From contig OY986973.1 of the NCBI GenBank assembly GCA_963920575.1, positions 22,363,851-22,427,850 of the forward strand: a stretch of DNA of 64,000 nt, in the 5' to 3' direction. Every line of letters starts with the position of its first letter. The stretch's first letter is position 1. The position numbers and the translations under genes are program-made. This stretch comes from Narthecium ossifragum. Taxonomy: Eukaryota; Streptophyta; Magnoliopsida; Dioscoreales; Nartheciaceae. Positions 11,427 to 21,817 of the stretch are shown here, one piece after another. The notes beneath the pieces were generated by a model. It made no database searches. It saw nothing but the letters and a program-made list of their open reading frames with translations, and was not told where the DNA came from.

Positions 11427-12570
11427 ATGCCACTGACAGGCTTAATATCGAAATACACTGCGTGGCGCCGCAGTGTATATCGCCGCAAAGTGCGCGATAG
11501 CTGGAAAATGCTCAAGGCGTTAAATATCCGCGCCATCGGGTAAGTCCATAGCCGCATCTCCTCTCGTCTTGTCCTCCGATTTCACCGACTTTTCACGTAA
11601 AAGCTTTGATTTTTCGAGCTATGTTACGTTTGGGTTTTGGATACAATATGAAGAATACTCGATTAGATATGAAGAAGTAGATTGATCTTATTTTTATATC
11701 ATCCATAGCCTGGCTAAAGCTGGAAGTCTATTTTGATCTCAAGTATCCAATATGTCATTTTTTAGGCCGGGGGCACTATAAGATTGTGTATTCTTGGTTT
11801 CAGTATTCTCATGCACTGTGATCCTTTTTTGACACCTCAAAGCAATTTCTTTATGATGCGGTATGCTCTATCTAGATGCCAATCGGCATGCATGGATCCC
11901 TGTGTCTTTGTGGCTTTATTTTGCGGCTTAATTAGATCCGTGATAGTTGTAGCAAATTCCAGTCTGAACCCTAAGCTCTTGATTATCAAGATTGCATATG
12001 TGAATCTGAGAATTTTAGCTCTAGAAAGCATTCATTGGAGATCATAATCGTACTTATGATCCAAAAGGTTCCCAGTAATTTATTAATGTTTGGCTGTAGT
12101 GCACCACTGGAATTAAGGATGACACTGTGAGCAGTACAGACATATCTATGTACTTATAGTGGGTTGAGCGCCAACCAGCCTTTAGTTGGCTATCAGCCAA
12201 CCTTAGGTGGCTATCTGAATTGCCGACACGTGGCAATCCAAATTTTGACTCGTGGTAATCCAAATTTTGACTGGATTGGTAGTTGCATGACGTGGGAGGC
12301 TTCACCCAACGTAGCTGCCCTTCCTTAACGGAGATGATCTCTTGGGGATCGCCGGTGAATCGGACGGCCAGAGGCACGTGATGGCGGATGTATGCGTGAA
12401 GATGCCGAAGGACTGCGGCTCGGAGGGAGAATGCCGCGAGGAGTGGCGCCGAAGGATAGTTATGTGGCCGCTCGCTGCTACTTTGGTCGCTGGGGAGGCG
12501 GCGCCAATCCCACCTAATTCGTCCGTTGAAGCTTCGACGGCGGAGGCGGCGCCGATCACCTCGACGACGT

Positions 12571-12705
12571 CGATGGGACGGACGAGGGAGATGGAGGACG
12601 TCGTGTCGCTGAGGCCGGCGTTTTATAAGCCGGACAGCACTCCGCCATTCCACTACTTCGCCGTCTTTGACGGCCACGCCGGATCTCACGTAAATCTCGA
12701 AAGGT
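12571..12705 (+). pseudogene. Captured PP2C phosphatase fragment
   Basis: The plus-strand frame reads [20 protein letters not shown], then [15 protein letters not shown]. This is the N-terminal signature of plant type 2C protein phosphatases, where the DGH aspartate binds metal. The usual DGHGG reads DGHAG. Only this piece of the catalytic domain is present. A shorter second copy of the [15 protein letters not shown] part lies at about 12783-12833 in another frame, so the captured piece was partly duplicated. It cannot make a phosphatase. Confidence 0.8.
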
Positions 12706-12828
12706 GGGTGAAGCCTCCGACGTCCTCCGCCACGACATCGATGGGACGGCCACCTCCGCCGTTCGGTTCCGTGGCCGTGCCGGACGAGGGAGATGGAGGA
12801 CGCCGTGTCGCTGAGGCCGGCGTTTTAT

Positions 12829-13104
12829 AAGCGAGTGGAACTTGAAGCTCAGCTCGAGGTGGGCGAAGCAATCATCGGCGGTGATGCCATACTTGTGGAT
12901 CTGAGAATCCTCTTCCGCGATCGGGATAACCACGCATTCTCCGTCCAACGCAATCGCCAAGCGGTCGACATCGTCGTCCCAGGAGGCCGTCTTCTTGGCG
13001 CCGAGATAAAGTTGGTGGTTGCCGAAGAGGACGGCAATGACCTGGACCCAAGTGTAGACGGGCTTCATGACGGGGTTCCGCTTGCCGATGAAGTGGGCAT
13101 TGAT
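12829..13104 (-). pseudogene. Captured fragment of a root-cap/LEA-related gene
   Basis: A minus-strand frame of 92 codons starts [11 protein letters not shown] and continues [28 protein letters not shown], then [11 protein letters not shown]. It ends [19 protein letters not shown]. This pattern matches the plant root-cap / late-embryogenesis-related family as I remember it. The fragment lacks both ends of such a protein, and an internal segment between DGE and VVIPI is shortened. It lies head-to-head with the second PP2C piece inside the same Pack-MULE. Confidence 0.72.
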
Positions 13105-14131
13105 GTGGCTTAGGCAACTAAAGGTGGGTGAAGTGGGAGATTCGTAGATCGATGGAGGTCCGGGTGGAGGAGCCACTGGGAGGAGGTCTGGGTGGAGGCC
13201 GCCGGGTGGAGCAGCCGAGGTCCGACTGGAGGAGCAAGGTCCGGGTGCCGCCGGGCTGTGAAGGACCTTGGTGAATCACTGAAGCCCTCGATGGGCTTTG
13301 GCAACTGACGGTGGGTGACATTTCCACCGTCGATTTCACAGCCCAGATTGCCACGTGTTGGCAATCCAGGCTAGACAGCTAAGGTTGGCTGATAGCCAAC
13401 TAAAGGTGAGGTTGGTTACGAATCATTTTTCTAGTGGGTTTTGCTAACCTCAAATCTGCATTTCTTTTTTGTTTTTCAGTTTGAGAATTTCAAGTTAATT
13501 TATGCGAGTTCATGAAAACCTTCTATCAATGTTTAAAATCGTGTTTTCCGTCTTGCTAGCTGCATGTAGCATATGTTTGTGATGGTTGCAAGGTTGTAAG
13601 AATACTGTATTCCCTGAGACTGGATTGAATGCTCAATTTAGGGGGCAGAAAGCTGGAAGGGTGAGCTTCTCACAATGCCCCATCGCTTGTAAACAGAAAG
13701 TATATATGTTAAACTTTGATTTGATATGGTGCTTTATTCTATTCCTTATGTCCCTACTCACTGCTCCACCAATGGGTAGGGTTTCGGCAATCCACTTGTC
13801 AACTTGATGCTCCTTGTTCTAAATAATAAGGAGATAGTAGAATTTTCAATTGTCTCACCGAACAAGCTAATAACAAGCAAGGATAAGCCTAATCCATGAT
13901 CAAGTACGAAATTTTTAGATTTGGAATATCTTAAATTATCTTATTTAAATATTTTTAAGATTTTTGTAACCATTTCCCTTTTCCCATTTGAATTTTATTT
14001 TATTTTATTCTAAGCAGTTGGATCCTTGATCAACGGCTGAGATATCATAAGCAACTATTTAACACTGTCTTTAGGTAGCCTAAGTTTCAAAGCCTAACCT
14101 TGCTCTCCCCTCATCACCCAATCGATATAGT

Positions 14132-15358
14132 TAGGGGTGTCCATCCAGGCCAGCGTGCTGAAGGCTATACCAGGTCTGGCCCTTGTAATCATCCGGACCG
14201 GGCCGGGCCAGTGCCGGGCCCAATAAGCCTTCCACCCAGTCTGGCCCGGCTTGAAGACCGGGCCAAACCTGGCCCGCCAGCCCCCTTTCTCCTCTCTCAT
14301 CTTTCTTCTCTCTTTCGATGTCCTTTCTCCTCTCTGGGCGTGCCGTACACCAAGCCGTTGGTATCTCCGGCGAAGGAGTGGAAGAGAGAGAGAAGACGGA
14401 GAGTTTGGAGCTCGGTGACGTTGGTATCTCCGGCGAAGGAGGAGTGGAAGAGAGAGAGAGGGTGGAGAGGTTGGTGCTCAGTGTCGCCAGTGTCTCCAGT
14501 GAGGACTCGTGGCGGGGAGGCAACCTGCGACGGAGCTTCGGGTAAGGGCGACCTGCGATGGGCGGTACTTGGTCGGGATTGGGAGGTGAGAAGGGGGGAC
14601 AGAACAAGAGAGAAATCGTGGGCAATTCGGTGACGGCAACGGAGGAGTGAAAGAGAGACGGCGAGGAAAGTTTGACACCGCGACGGAGGAGTGGAAGAGA
14701 GAGAGAGAGAAAGAGAGGGTGGAGAGGTTGGAGCTCGGTGACGTCGGTATCTCCGGTGAGGACTCGCGGCGGGGAGGTGACCTACGACGGAGCTCCGGGT
14801 AAGTACGACCCCCGTGGTGCCCATCACCTTCCCGAAGCGCGTCCGCTTGATTTCCCTCACCTCCAACACCTCACCCATTAGATCCCCTTCTTTCTTCTTC
14901 GAGCGGTCGTCCAGGCGATCATCGCCTGCTCCGATCTCATACTCCACCCCGACGAACCCATTCCGTCACCGTCGTGGCGAGGTCGGGAGGGATCGAAGAT
15001 GCCGCGGGTGATCATGGAAGGACCCTCTTCTATCCGATCTGGCGGAGACAACGCCGTCTTGGGCGGGGGCGCCGACGGTCTCTGACGGGGCATCCACCTC
15101 CACAAGCGGCGGCGTTGGGTCTCCCTCTAGCCGGAGCGAGCCAACCACGACCACGGCGACTCCTGCTGCCGGTGAGAACACCATCCGCCTCAACCACCTT
15201 TTTTTTATAACCCGGACCGGGCCGGATCAGGTTTTTGACCAATGGGCCCTGGTCCGGCCCTGAACTCGGATCAGCCTGGTCCAGCAGGGCCAACACCCGA
15301 GCCGGATCGGGCCCTGACGGGTTCGAGCCGGGCCATTTGAGCTTTTTGGACACCCATA
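14132..15358. mobile_element. Non-autonomous hAT element in the intron
   Basis: This 1227-bp insert has terminal repeats TAGGGGTGTCCA and, on the other strand, TATGGGTGTCCA. It is flanked by the 8-bp duplication GATATAGT (14124-14131 and 15359-15366). Both features are typical of hAT elements. Subterminal regions are rich in CCGGGCCGGGCC-like words. The middle has about four tandem-like copies of a unit containing GGTATCTCCGG and GTGGAAGAGAGAGAG. At about 14810-15000 a minus-strand stretch (GEVLEVREIKRTRFGKV) has gene-like composition and could be captured host sequence. No transposase is seen. The insert is missing from the other copy (near 49686). Confidence 0.88.
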
Positions 15359-15853
15359 GATATAGTTATGGCAACACTGTCTACGATAACTTGGCTTAGG
15401 CACTCATGGAAATAATTGTGTTTTTGTTGGTCACACATCCTCTTAGCATGGTTTTATTCAGTACTTTGGCCTAGGCACTAATCGAAATAGTTATGGCAAC
15501 GCTTTCTACAATAACTTCAGTTGTCATTGTACAGTTGTTGAAAGCCTGACCAGACTTTGGGCGAGTTTTTTCTTTTATCAGCTGCCATGTTGTGCTTGCT
15601 GTGCATTCTAGCGCATGTATTACTGCTCCCACTGATTGTGGAAGTTATGTTTGTGAAATGAGTAACTTGTCATATACCTTCCAGGTTTGACTATTATTCT
15701 GCATGGAAACCAGATCCGCAGGCTCTAAAAGGAATTTTTATGGAGGTGGAAGATTTTATGGAGGTGGAAGAGGATTCATCCGGGTTTGATCATTCTGCAT
15801 GGAAATCAGATCCGCAGCCTCTGAAAGATATTTTTAAGCAGGAGAAGGATTAG

Positions 15854-17158
15854 CGTGCATTTCAATCATGGAAGGAAGATAGGATAGTGCAAGTGGTCTT
15901 TCCAAGGGATATACATCCTGACTTTTGAGTTATGGAACAGTAAATTATGTTTCAAGTGCCGCATGCGAATACTTTGTGAATGCCCAAAGACATAGTTTGT
16001 TTCCTTTGTTTCTCTGAAGAGTTTATAAGGACTGTCAGTTTCAAATGCTGGACGTAAACTCTTCTTTTTTGCAGCCTGTTCTTCTCTTCTATAATTCTTG
16101 TGATCGCGCCGTCTATTAATTCCACAAGGAAGCATACAGAAGTTGATGTCTATTAATTCCAAACTTCTTGTGATTATTACGACTTAAATTCTACCGTGTC
16201 TATTAATTCCAAATATAAATTTAATTATCACTTCTGTAAAATTTACTCCTATAATGTGTCTCCCTTAAATAATGGTACACCGTACACACGCTACCAAATG
16301 GGCTATCTGATCGTCCGGAAGCATGCATCTATTTGGTCTCTCTGTGTGTCAGTCTTGGTAAGCTGTCTTCGGGTCGTATCCTACATGGATCCGGATCCGA
16401 TATGGCTTCGAGCAAGAGATAGATATCCAAAACTGGCACCGTGATTCCGAGCGTGAGATCATCATTCACTGCATTCCTATGAGGCCCACATAAACTCACT
16501 CCTTTCTGTCAGCTTAAAGCACTACTCTTACCACCTTACAAAGAGATTATCAGTAAATTGATAACCATCCTTGCTAAACAATCTGGACTTTTCTGTATGA
16601 TGAGTTGAGCTTGGCGGCTGAAGAACTACAAAGTGACTAATAATCTAGAATGCTAGAAATGAGTTTTCCGAGATTTAGGCAAGTAGATTGGATTAGCCCT
16701 TATCAGAGAAGTTCACACAAAAACATAGAGAATCCAGAAAGTTTCACCTCAACTGGTGCAAGAAAACGAGCATAATAGCGTTGTTCAAGGTAACATCAAT
16801 CAACCAATTAAGTCCCGAATGGCTGGTTCCACACCCTGCTGCAGATAAATCAAACAAGAATGATGGTATGCACGTTGTAGAGTAATCCAAAGGCGCCAAA
16901 GTGAACATCATAGCCAAATGGAGATAAGAGTCATACATGAACCCCTGCTGGAATCATACGGCCAGACAAAAAAGGGAACGTAGGCGATTCTCGGATCTTT
17001 TATATTCTATGACATGATTGATACAAGCACAACCTTTCACACATTTCTCTACATACAAAACACGAAAATGTTCATGCCCCGCATACACACTGAAAATATG
17101 ACAAATACAACATCTGTACATCACTACAAAGTTTCCCCCGTACCCTCGACATATTTCC
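15854..17158. other. Intergenic DNA between small gene copy 1 and the BIG remnant
   Basis: This is the counterpart of 50159-51622. It contains the 3' part of the small gene, the GGATCC-rich patch near 16388 and the former 3' UTR of BIG. No independent gene is seen. Confidence 0.7.
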
Positions 17159-17512
17159 TCAGTTCTTCCCGGCGACAATCGCAGCCTGAACAAAGTCCTC
17201 GCACCTTGAGAACCCGCTGGAAAGGGCCTCCTGCATGTTGAGAGCCAAGGTCATGTCTTCGAGCCATGATAGGAGCTCCTTAGAGAAACCAACCATATCC
17301 TTCACGTTGAGCAGCCTCTCCCTCATCAACACTTCCCACCGTTCAAGCCCGCTTGCACCGCTACCTTCATACCCTTCTGACTCCTTGGAGCCGCCTGTGG
17401 CTGAGGATGACGGCTTGCCTTGCTTGAAGAACTGTTGCAGCTGCTCGATCAAGCCCGTGTACACAAGCATTGGTTGAATGATTGTGAAGAGTTTGCTGCT
17501 GTCATTCGGGTC
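17159..17512 (-). pseudogene. BIG: Truncated BIG 3' end (last exon only)
   Basis: The minus-strand frame matches the last 110 or so codons of the real BIG gene, from NDSSKLFTIIQPMLVYTGLIEQL to FVQAAIVAGKN and the stop. It is cut at 17512, in the middle of the exon. Relative to the intact gene it lacks 30 bp (10 codons, FDVMGALGDA). Most other codons are kept. No other BIG exon follows. The break joins filler DNA and then the tail of a MULE transposase gene. It cannot make a BIG protein. Confidence 0.93.
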
Positions 17513-17573
17513 AAGTAAGACTCACGGCATGTAGTAAGACTTAACATCATGTACATGCCGCTGTCATTCAGGT
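17513..17573. other. Rearrangement junction with templated filler
   Basis: Between the BIG break and the MULE gene lie about 60 bp built from local pieces. 17513-17540 (AGTAAGACTCACGGCATG) repeats 17643-17669. 17540-17556 (TTAACATCATGTACATG) repeats 17588-17605. 17556-17573 (GCCGCTGTCATTCAGGT) repeats the BIG sequence at about 17495-17512. Such patchwork is expected from end joining with template switching. Confidence 0.8.
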
Positions 17574-17972
17574 TAATTACCGTCAGCTTTAACATCACGT
17601 ACATGCTGTATATATGGCCCCAACCCTTCAGAAAACTGAGACAAGTAAGACTCACGACATGTAGTAGAAGGTACACTGGCATGAGTGCGAATCACTCTAT
17701 CCATAAGCCTCTTCTCCTTCTTTGCCTTCACACTGGTCATCTCAGTAGAGTTAGCTGCCACATTAGCCAGTGTTAAAGCCACTTCCGGGGAGTTGATGTC
17801 CTTGCTGTCATTGAGTGAAGGGGCATACTCGAATCCAGATGGGTGGCGTCAGGTGGATGTTGTCAGCTTCTTTCCCTTTGGGCGACCCCGTGTCCTCAAG
17901 TTCACCTCTGGCTCCACTAATTGAGTGCACTGTGGGTCTTCCAATTCCATCAGCTTCTTCAATAATTGAGCC
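17573..17972 (-). pseudogene. MULE gene piece: linker and start of OTU-like domain
   Basis: The minus-strand sequence reads AQLLKKLMELEDPQCTQLVEPEVNLRTRGRPKGKK. After a stop and frame change it reads EVALTLANVAANSTEMTSVKAKKEKRLMDRV and the RPYI-HV-DVKADGN motif variant. In OTU proteases the motif DGNC carries the catalytic cysteine. Here the gene is cut between N and C by the filler junction. Confidence 0.75.
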
Positions 17973-18330
17973 TGTCACACCCCGACCCAGAAAACCCATC
18001 CGGGACGGGGCGTGAGGGGAAACCTACACTATTCATCTCCAGCTGGCGCGATACAATGCGGAATTATAGAAAAACTTAGACAATTTATAATCCAGAGGTA
18101 AATAGATATTCAATTTACATAACATCAGTTGTACTATTCAACATTTGATACAAATCTTCCAATGAAAGAAACTTATACATTAATCTCAAAAGTCCTCAAA
18201 ATGTACATAATTTACAAAAATTTGCCAAAAGTACAACAGTCGTCCTCCAGCAACCTCAAACACCTCTGGATGTAGTCGCGCCATCAAAGCTGATCCGCCG
18301 GCTCTACTGAAGAAGAACTGGCGCCTGCAC

Positions 18331-20158
18331 CTGCAAACGCAGCCCGGGTAGGAGTGAGCGATAAGCTCAGTAGGGTTCTACTTTACGGCACACTGAAGAG
18401 AGGAAAACAACAACAGTGTCGTTTCTTCGCCTAAGTCTAAAGGATGCCACGGGTCCCATAACCCTATCGATGTCCCAAGGGCTCCTGTCATGAAACCTCT
18501 CTCCTAAACATGTTACCATGAGGCCAAGGAACAATAACATGCAGGATCACCCTTACCCAAGCAGGAACACCATGCCTTGGGGAACCACATCGGGAACGCG
18601 TCGACAACCATCCTTAGCACTTGGCCTTGGAGAACCGACACGACCTCTAAACCTCAACAATGATCAGAGTCAACTATCGCATATCCTCAATACACGAGAT
18701 TCTGATTATACAATCACCCTAACCTTGACTACCCAGCCACGGTCCTAAGGCTAGATCCGGACTACCCGAGAGCCTCGGATCGGCGACCCAAACCATCGCC
18801 CGCCTTACCTCAGATGCCTCTAATGCAATCACGATGCATGCAATGCTCAGGCACAGATAACAAGATATAAGCATGCAATAAGATGTCATTAATCATACAG
18901 GGCTAGGCATAGCATACAGCTAGCCAAAGGGTAAGCATAGCAAAGGCCTCAAATACAGAATAATCTATATTAACCAAACAAAGATTAGGACAAAGCTATG
19001 AATACAGATATACAATAGTCTTCAGTGCTCTCTTGCACCTGACAGACTAAGGTTCCACAGTTACCCCGCAGGTAACTGGTCACAGTTATACAATAGCCCT
19101 CGGCACTCGTCGGCAACAGGCTAAGGTTCCACAATTTCACATTAACTAGCACTCATAGCTAGCTAATGGTTAAGCAACCCAAAATAGCATTTAACTACTT
19201 ATCAAACGCGTATTAAATGCGATCAAAACCATAGATTCGTCCAAAAAGGAAAATACTCGAATCGATCCTCAAACCCGATAGAAATCCTTTTAAAACTCTA
19301 CAAAATTCACTCGCAAACCTCCCAACATGTTTAAAGATCAATCACGATTGAAAGCCATTCAAGAAAGACCAGAAAACCATGTTCAAGAGCCCACGGTCGA
19401 TGTGACGGTCGACCGTGAGGCCATAGTCGATGTCACAGTCGATGCCATGGTCGACCGTGAGGCCAACACGAAGAAAACCAAAGGGCGACGGTCGATCCAC
19501 TCATCGACCCTGGGAAGCCCAAAATCAAACAGTGCCTGACGGTCGATGCGACGGTCGACCGTCAGGTAAAAATCGGAAAAGCAAAGATCCCGCGGTCGAT
19601 CCATGCATCGACCCTGGGAGGCTAAAATCTCGACATAGCCCGACGGTTGATACTACGGTCGATCCGACGGTGAACCGTCAGGCCCAGAAAACGCAAATCA
19701 ATACTTGACGGTCAATGCACCGATCGACCGTCGAGCCCCGAAAGAGTGTATGAACGCTTGACGGTCGATGCACCGATCGACCGTCGAGCCTTAGGCACAG
19801 TTCATCAGAACAGTGCCGGAAATCCAATTCCTTGGATTTCAAGGATCAATTTAAGTTGGAACTTAATGAAACTTTGCAAGCATGCATAAAAGATGATGGG
19901 GAATCCAATGGTACAAAGAAATTATATTTTTGACGGTTAAATCTCCAATTTAGGTCAAAACGGTCGAAAACCGATAAACGGCGAGAATACGGAAAACCAG
20001 CCGTTAGAATACAAAAATCGCGAGGTAGGAATTCTTCAAAGCATCTATAACACATACACAATGAACTACACAATATTCTAACAAGTATTCCTACAGCAAA
20101 AAGGCATTAGCCCTATCCTAGGAGAACCCGATCCTAAGATCGAGGTAGAAACACCTAC
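18331..20158 (-). promoter_or_regulatory. Putative intron inside LTR A
   Basis: On the minus strand a donor AA|GTAGGTGTTTCTACC at 20158 is followed by an acceptor GGGCTGCGTTTGCAG|GTGCAGG at 18331. Both sites recur at matching places in the other four LTRs of the family. Splicing is inferred, not shown. Confidence 0.4.
19390..19795. repeat. GGTCGACC/TCGACCGTC minisatellite in LTR A
   Basis: Many short copies of GGTCGA and TCGACCGTC, often in palindromic GGTCGACC form, are spaced irregularly by 10-70 bp. Related arrays occur in LTR C (38653-39036) and LTR D (43650-43985). Confidence 0.9.
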
Positions 20159-20213
20159 TTGATGAAATAGGGCAGCTCCTCCACGCATCCCCCAACTCCA
20201 ATCGCCGGAAGCC

Positions 20214-21793
20214 TGATAACACGTGAAAAGTGCACAAATCGCCCCTCTAACTAGGTCATGTTAGCCTCAGAGCAATGCTATTTTGATGGTCTTTGGTGCA
20301 TTTCAGGTTTATGGACCCTCAGCGAAGGTTAGATCAAGTTTGGTGCTAAAACGAAGTGATTTGGGCAATCCTGCGTGAAGGAGATCGATCTGCATCCTGA
20401 AGGAGATCAATCTCATTATTCCAGCAAGAAGCGGTCCAGTCGAAGCAAAGGAGATCGATCTTCATCCTAAAGGAGATCGATCTTGGTCGGGCGTATTCCA
20501 GATCCAGAGTTCGCAGAACGAAGGAGATCGATCTTCTTCCCAATGGAGATCGATCTCATTTGATGCTGGGGGAAAAATAAAGGGCTGAGATCTAATCCGA
20601 GTTAGGGTTTTATTAAGGCCTATAAATAGATGTTGTGAGAGGAATTTTGGCAGCCACCCAAGGACGAATTTTCTTCTCCTCCTGGGTGTTTCCTTGGCTC
20701 TTCTTCCTCCATAAACATTAGGGTTAGATCTTGAAGATAGCTCCATGGCGGGAGCGCGTCATCAACCTTCTCCAATGGATCGTCTCTTCAAGATGAGTAG
20801 CTAAATCTTTAGTCTAGGAAATTCTATGATGTAATAGGGAGTTTATCTAGGTTTTTTTTATGGATCTGAGCATGTACTTAATGATGGTTTAATGGATTGA
20901 TTTCAGAGTTTATATCTATTGGTAATATTTCTTTTGGTGAATGAATTGTTTGTTCTTTGTACCTTAATTTCGGTCTGTATTGTCTTGGTTTTTCTGTGGG
21001 TTTATAGCCGGATTTTGTGAAAACTCAAAACACAAAAGTTGTAGATCTCTTCCTTAGCTTTCCACCGAATCTTGAATCATCTCGTTTCGAGTTTGGATGT
21101 GAAAGTTACGCAGAGATTACGATTGCTGGTTTTGAGCATTGCATGTTAGAGGCTAGGATTAGGACTTTTCCCAGATGCTTTCATGCTAGAACCATGTTAG
21201 ATCTTAGGATTGGATTCTAAACCCTAGATTATGATTGTAGGAGTGCTAGAATCACAACCTTAATGCTATAACCATTAAGACCTATGATTATAACCTATGA
21301 TTCATTCTTTATCTTTATTGATTAGGCGATCTCAAAGTGCTAGAACCACTTTGATTATTTTCCTACCAATTATCCGCTGATTTGATCTTCATTCCGACGT
21401 AGCCTTCTAATGAATCTATGTTGAGTGATAGTGGACCTAGCCGATCTTCTATCAACCTTGGAAAACCATCTTGAACTTATTGAATTGCTCTTGTCCTAGG
21501 AATGCCTAGATAACTCTCGATTAGGGATTAGAACTTCCTAGCCTTTTTCTCCCATTGTTATTCTCTCGATTTAGTTTGATTTAAGTTAAAGGTAGTTTAA
21601 AGACCAACTATCATTCATTTCCCTTAACTTTTGATTTAGAACTATGCACGGTAATTAGACTTAATCCTGTTTTCCCTGTGGACCGACCCGGACTCATAGC
21701 TATCTACCCCTTAAGTAGTTAGTAGTGATTCAGATTATAAATTTGTAATTCTAGCGTCCTTGTTAAGGTAACGACACTTTTCAAGGCGTGTCA
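20214..21793 (+). repeat. Athila 5' LTR
   Basis: Starts TGATAACACGTGAAAAGTGC and ends GGCGTGTCA. It carries six GGAGATCGATCT-type words at about 20376-20560, just upstream of a TATA box TATAAATA at 20621-20628. Confidence 0.97.
20376..20628 (+). promoter_or_regulatory. Athila LTR promoter: GATCGATC cluster and TATA box
   Basis: Repeated AGGAGATCGATCT words precede the TATAAATAGATG box at 20621. The twin arrangement is in the 3' LTR at about 32185-32435. The cluster is a likely enhancer by position. Confidence 0.6.
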
Positions 21794-21799
21794 GAATTT

Positions 21800-21817
21800 T
21801 GGCGCCGTTGCCGGGGA
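21800..21817 (+). other. Athila primer-binding site (tRNA-Asp type)
   Basis: TGGCGCCGTTGCCGGGGA starts six bases after the 5' LTR. It is complementary to the 3' end of plant tRNA-Asp, the primer described for the Athila lineage. Confidence 0.9.

Larger units (their letters stand above)
12166..13431. mobile_element. Pack-MULE in the intron, 9-bp target duplication
   Basis: The 1266-bp insert is absent from the matching intron at 49028. It is flanked by the 9-bp duplication TAGTGGGTT (12157-12165 and 13432-13440), the size typical of Mutator-like elements. The ends form long imperfect inverted repeats. Both contain CTTTAGTTGGCTATCAGCC and a CACGTGGCAATC block. The interior is GC-rich and holds fragments of at least two host genes in opposite orientations, with no transposase. 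That is the definition of a Pack-MULE. Confidence 0.92.
11427..15853 (+). pseudogene. Small unknown-function gene, damaged copy
   Basis: Exon 1 (11427-11539, GT donor at 11540) starts MPLTGLISKYTAWRRSVYRRKVRD as in the second copy, but lacks 18 bp near its end that encode part of the GQRVLFPT region. Exon 2 (15685-15853, preceded by CTTCCAG) carries the FDYSAWK-DPQ-LK motif twice in frame, because about 100 bp of the exon is duplicated. It then stops at TAG 15851-15853 and loses the GRKIVQVVFPREIHPDF tail still visible in the DNA beyond. The predicted product is 93 aa. The intron is swollen by two transposons. It keeps the upstream region shared with mtACP3. I do not recognise the family. A transcript could still be made, but the altered ends argue for a decaying copy. 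Confidence 0.6.
11367..17512. repeat. Duplicated block, copy 1 (small gene + truncated BIG 3' end)
   Basis: It aligns with 48229-52006 over the small gene exons, its intron, the intergenic DNA and the last exon of BIG up to ...GTCATTCGGGTC. The difference in length comes mainly from two transposons in this copy's intron (12166-13431 and 14132-15358). A roughly 300-bp stretch near 50370-50650 is found only in copy 2. Homology ends abruptly inside BIG at 17512. Confidence 0.93.

Noticed and set aside
12054..12689. Open frame of 211 codons on the minus strand
   Set aside because: It crosses the Pack-MULE boundary at 12166. It is antisense to the PP2C piece and has no recognisable domain.
14297..14947. 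Open frame of 216 codons on the minus strand
   Set aside because: It is within the non-autonomous hAT element and mostly translates the GAGAGA-rich repeats. Only a short stretch near 14810-14947 looks gene-like.
19390..19795. CRISPR-like array of TCGACCGTC repeats
   Set aside because: Repeats are too short, irregularly spaced and palindromic. They lie inside a plant LTR and there are no cas genes.
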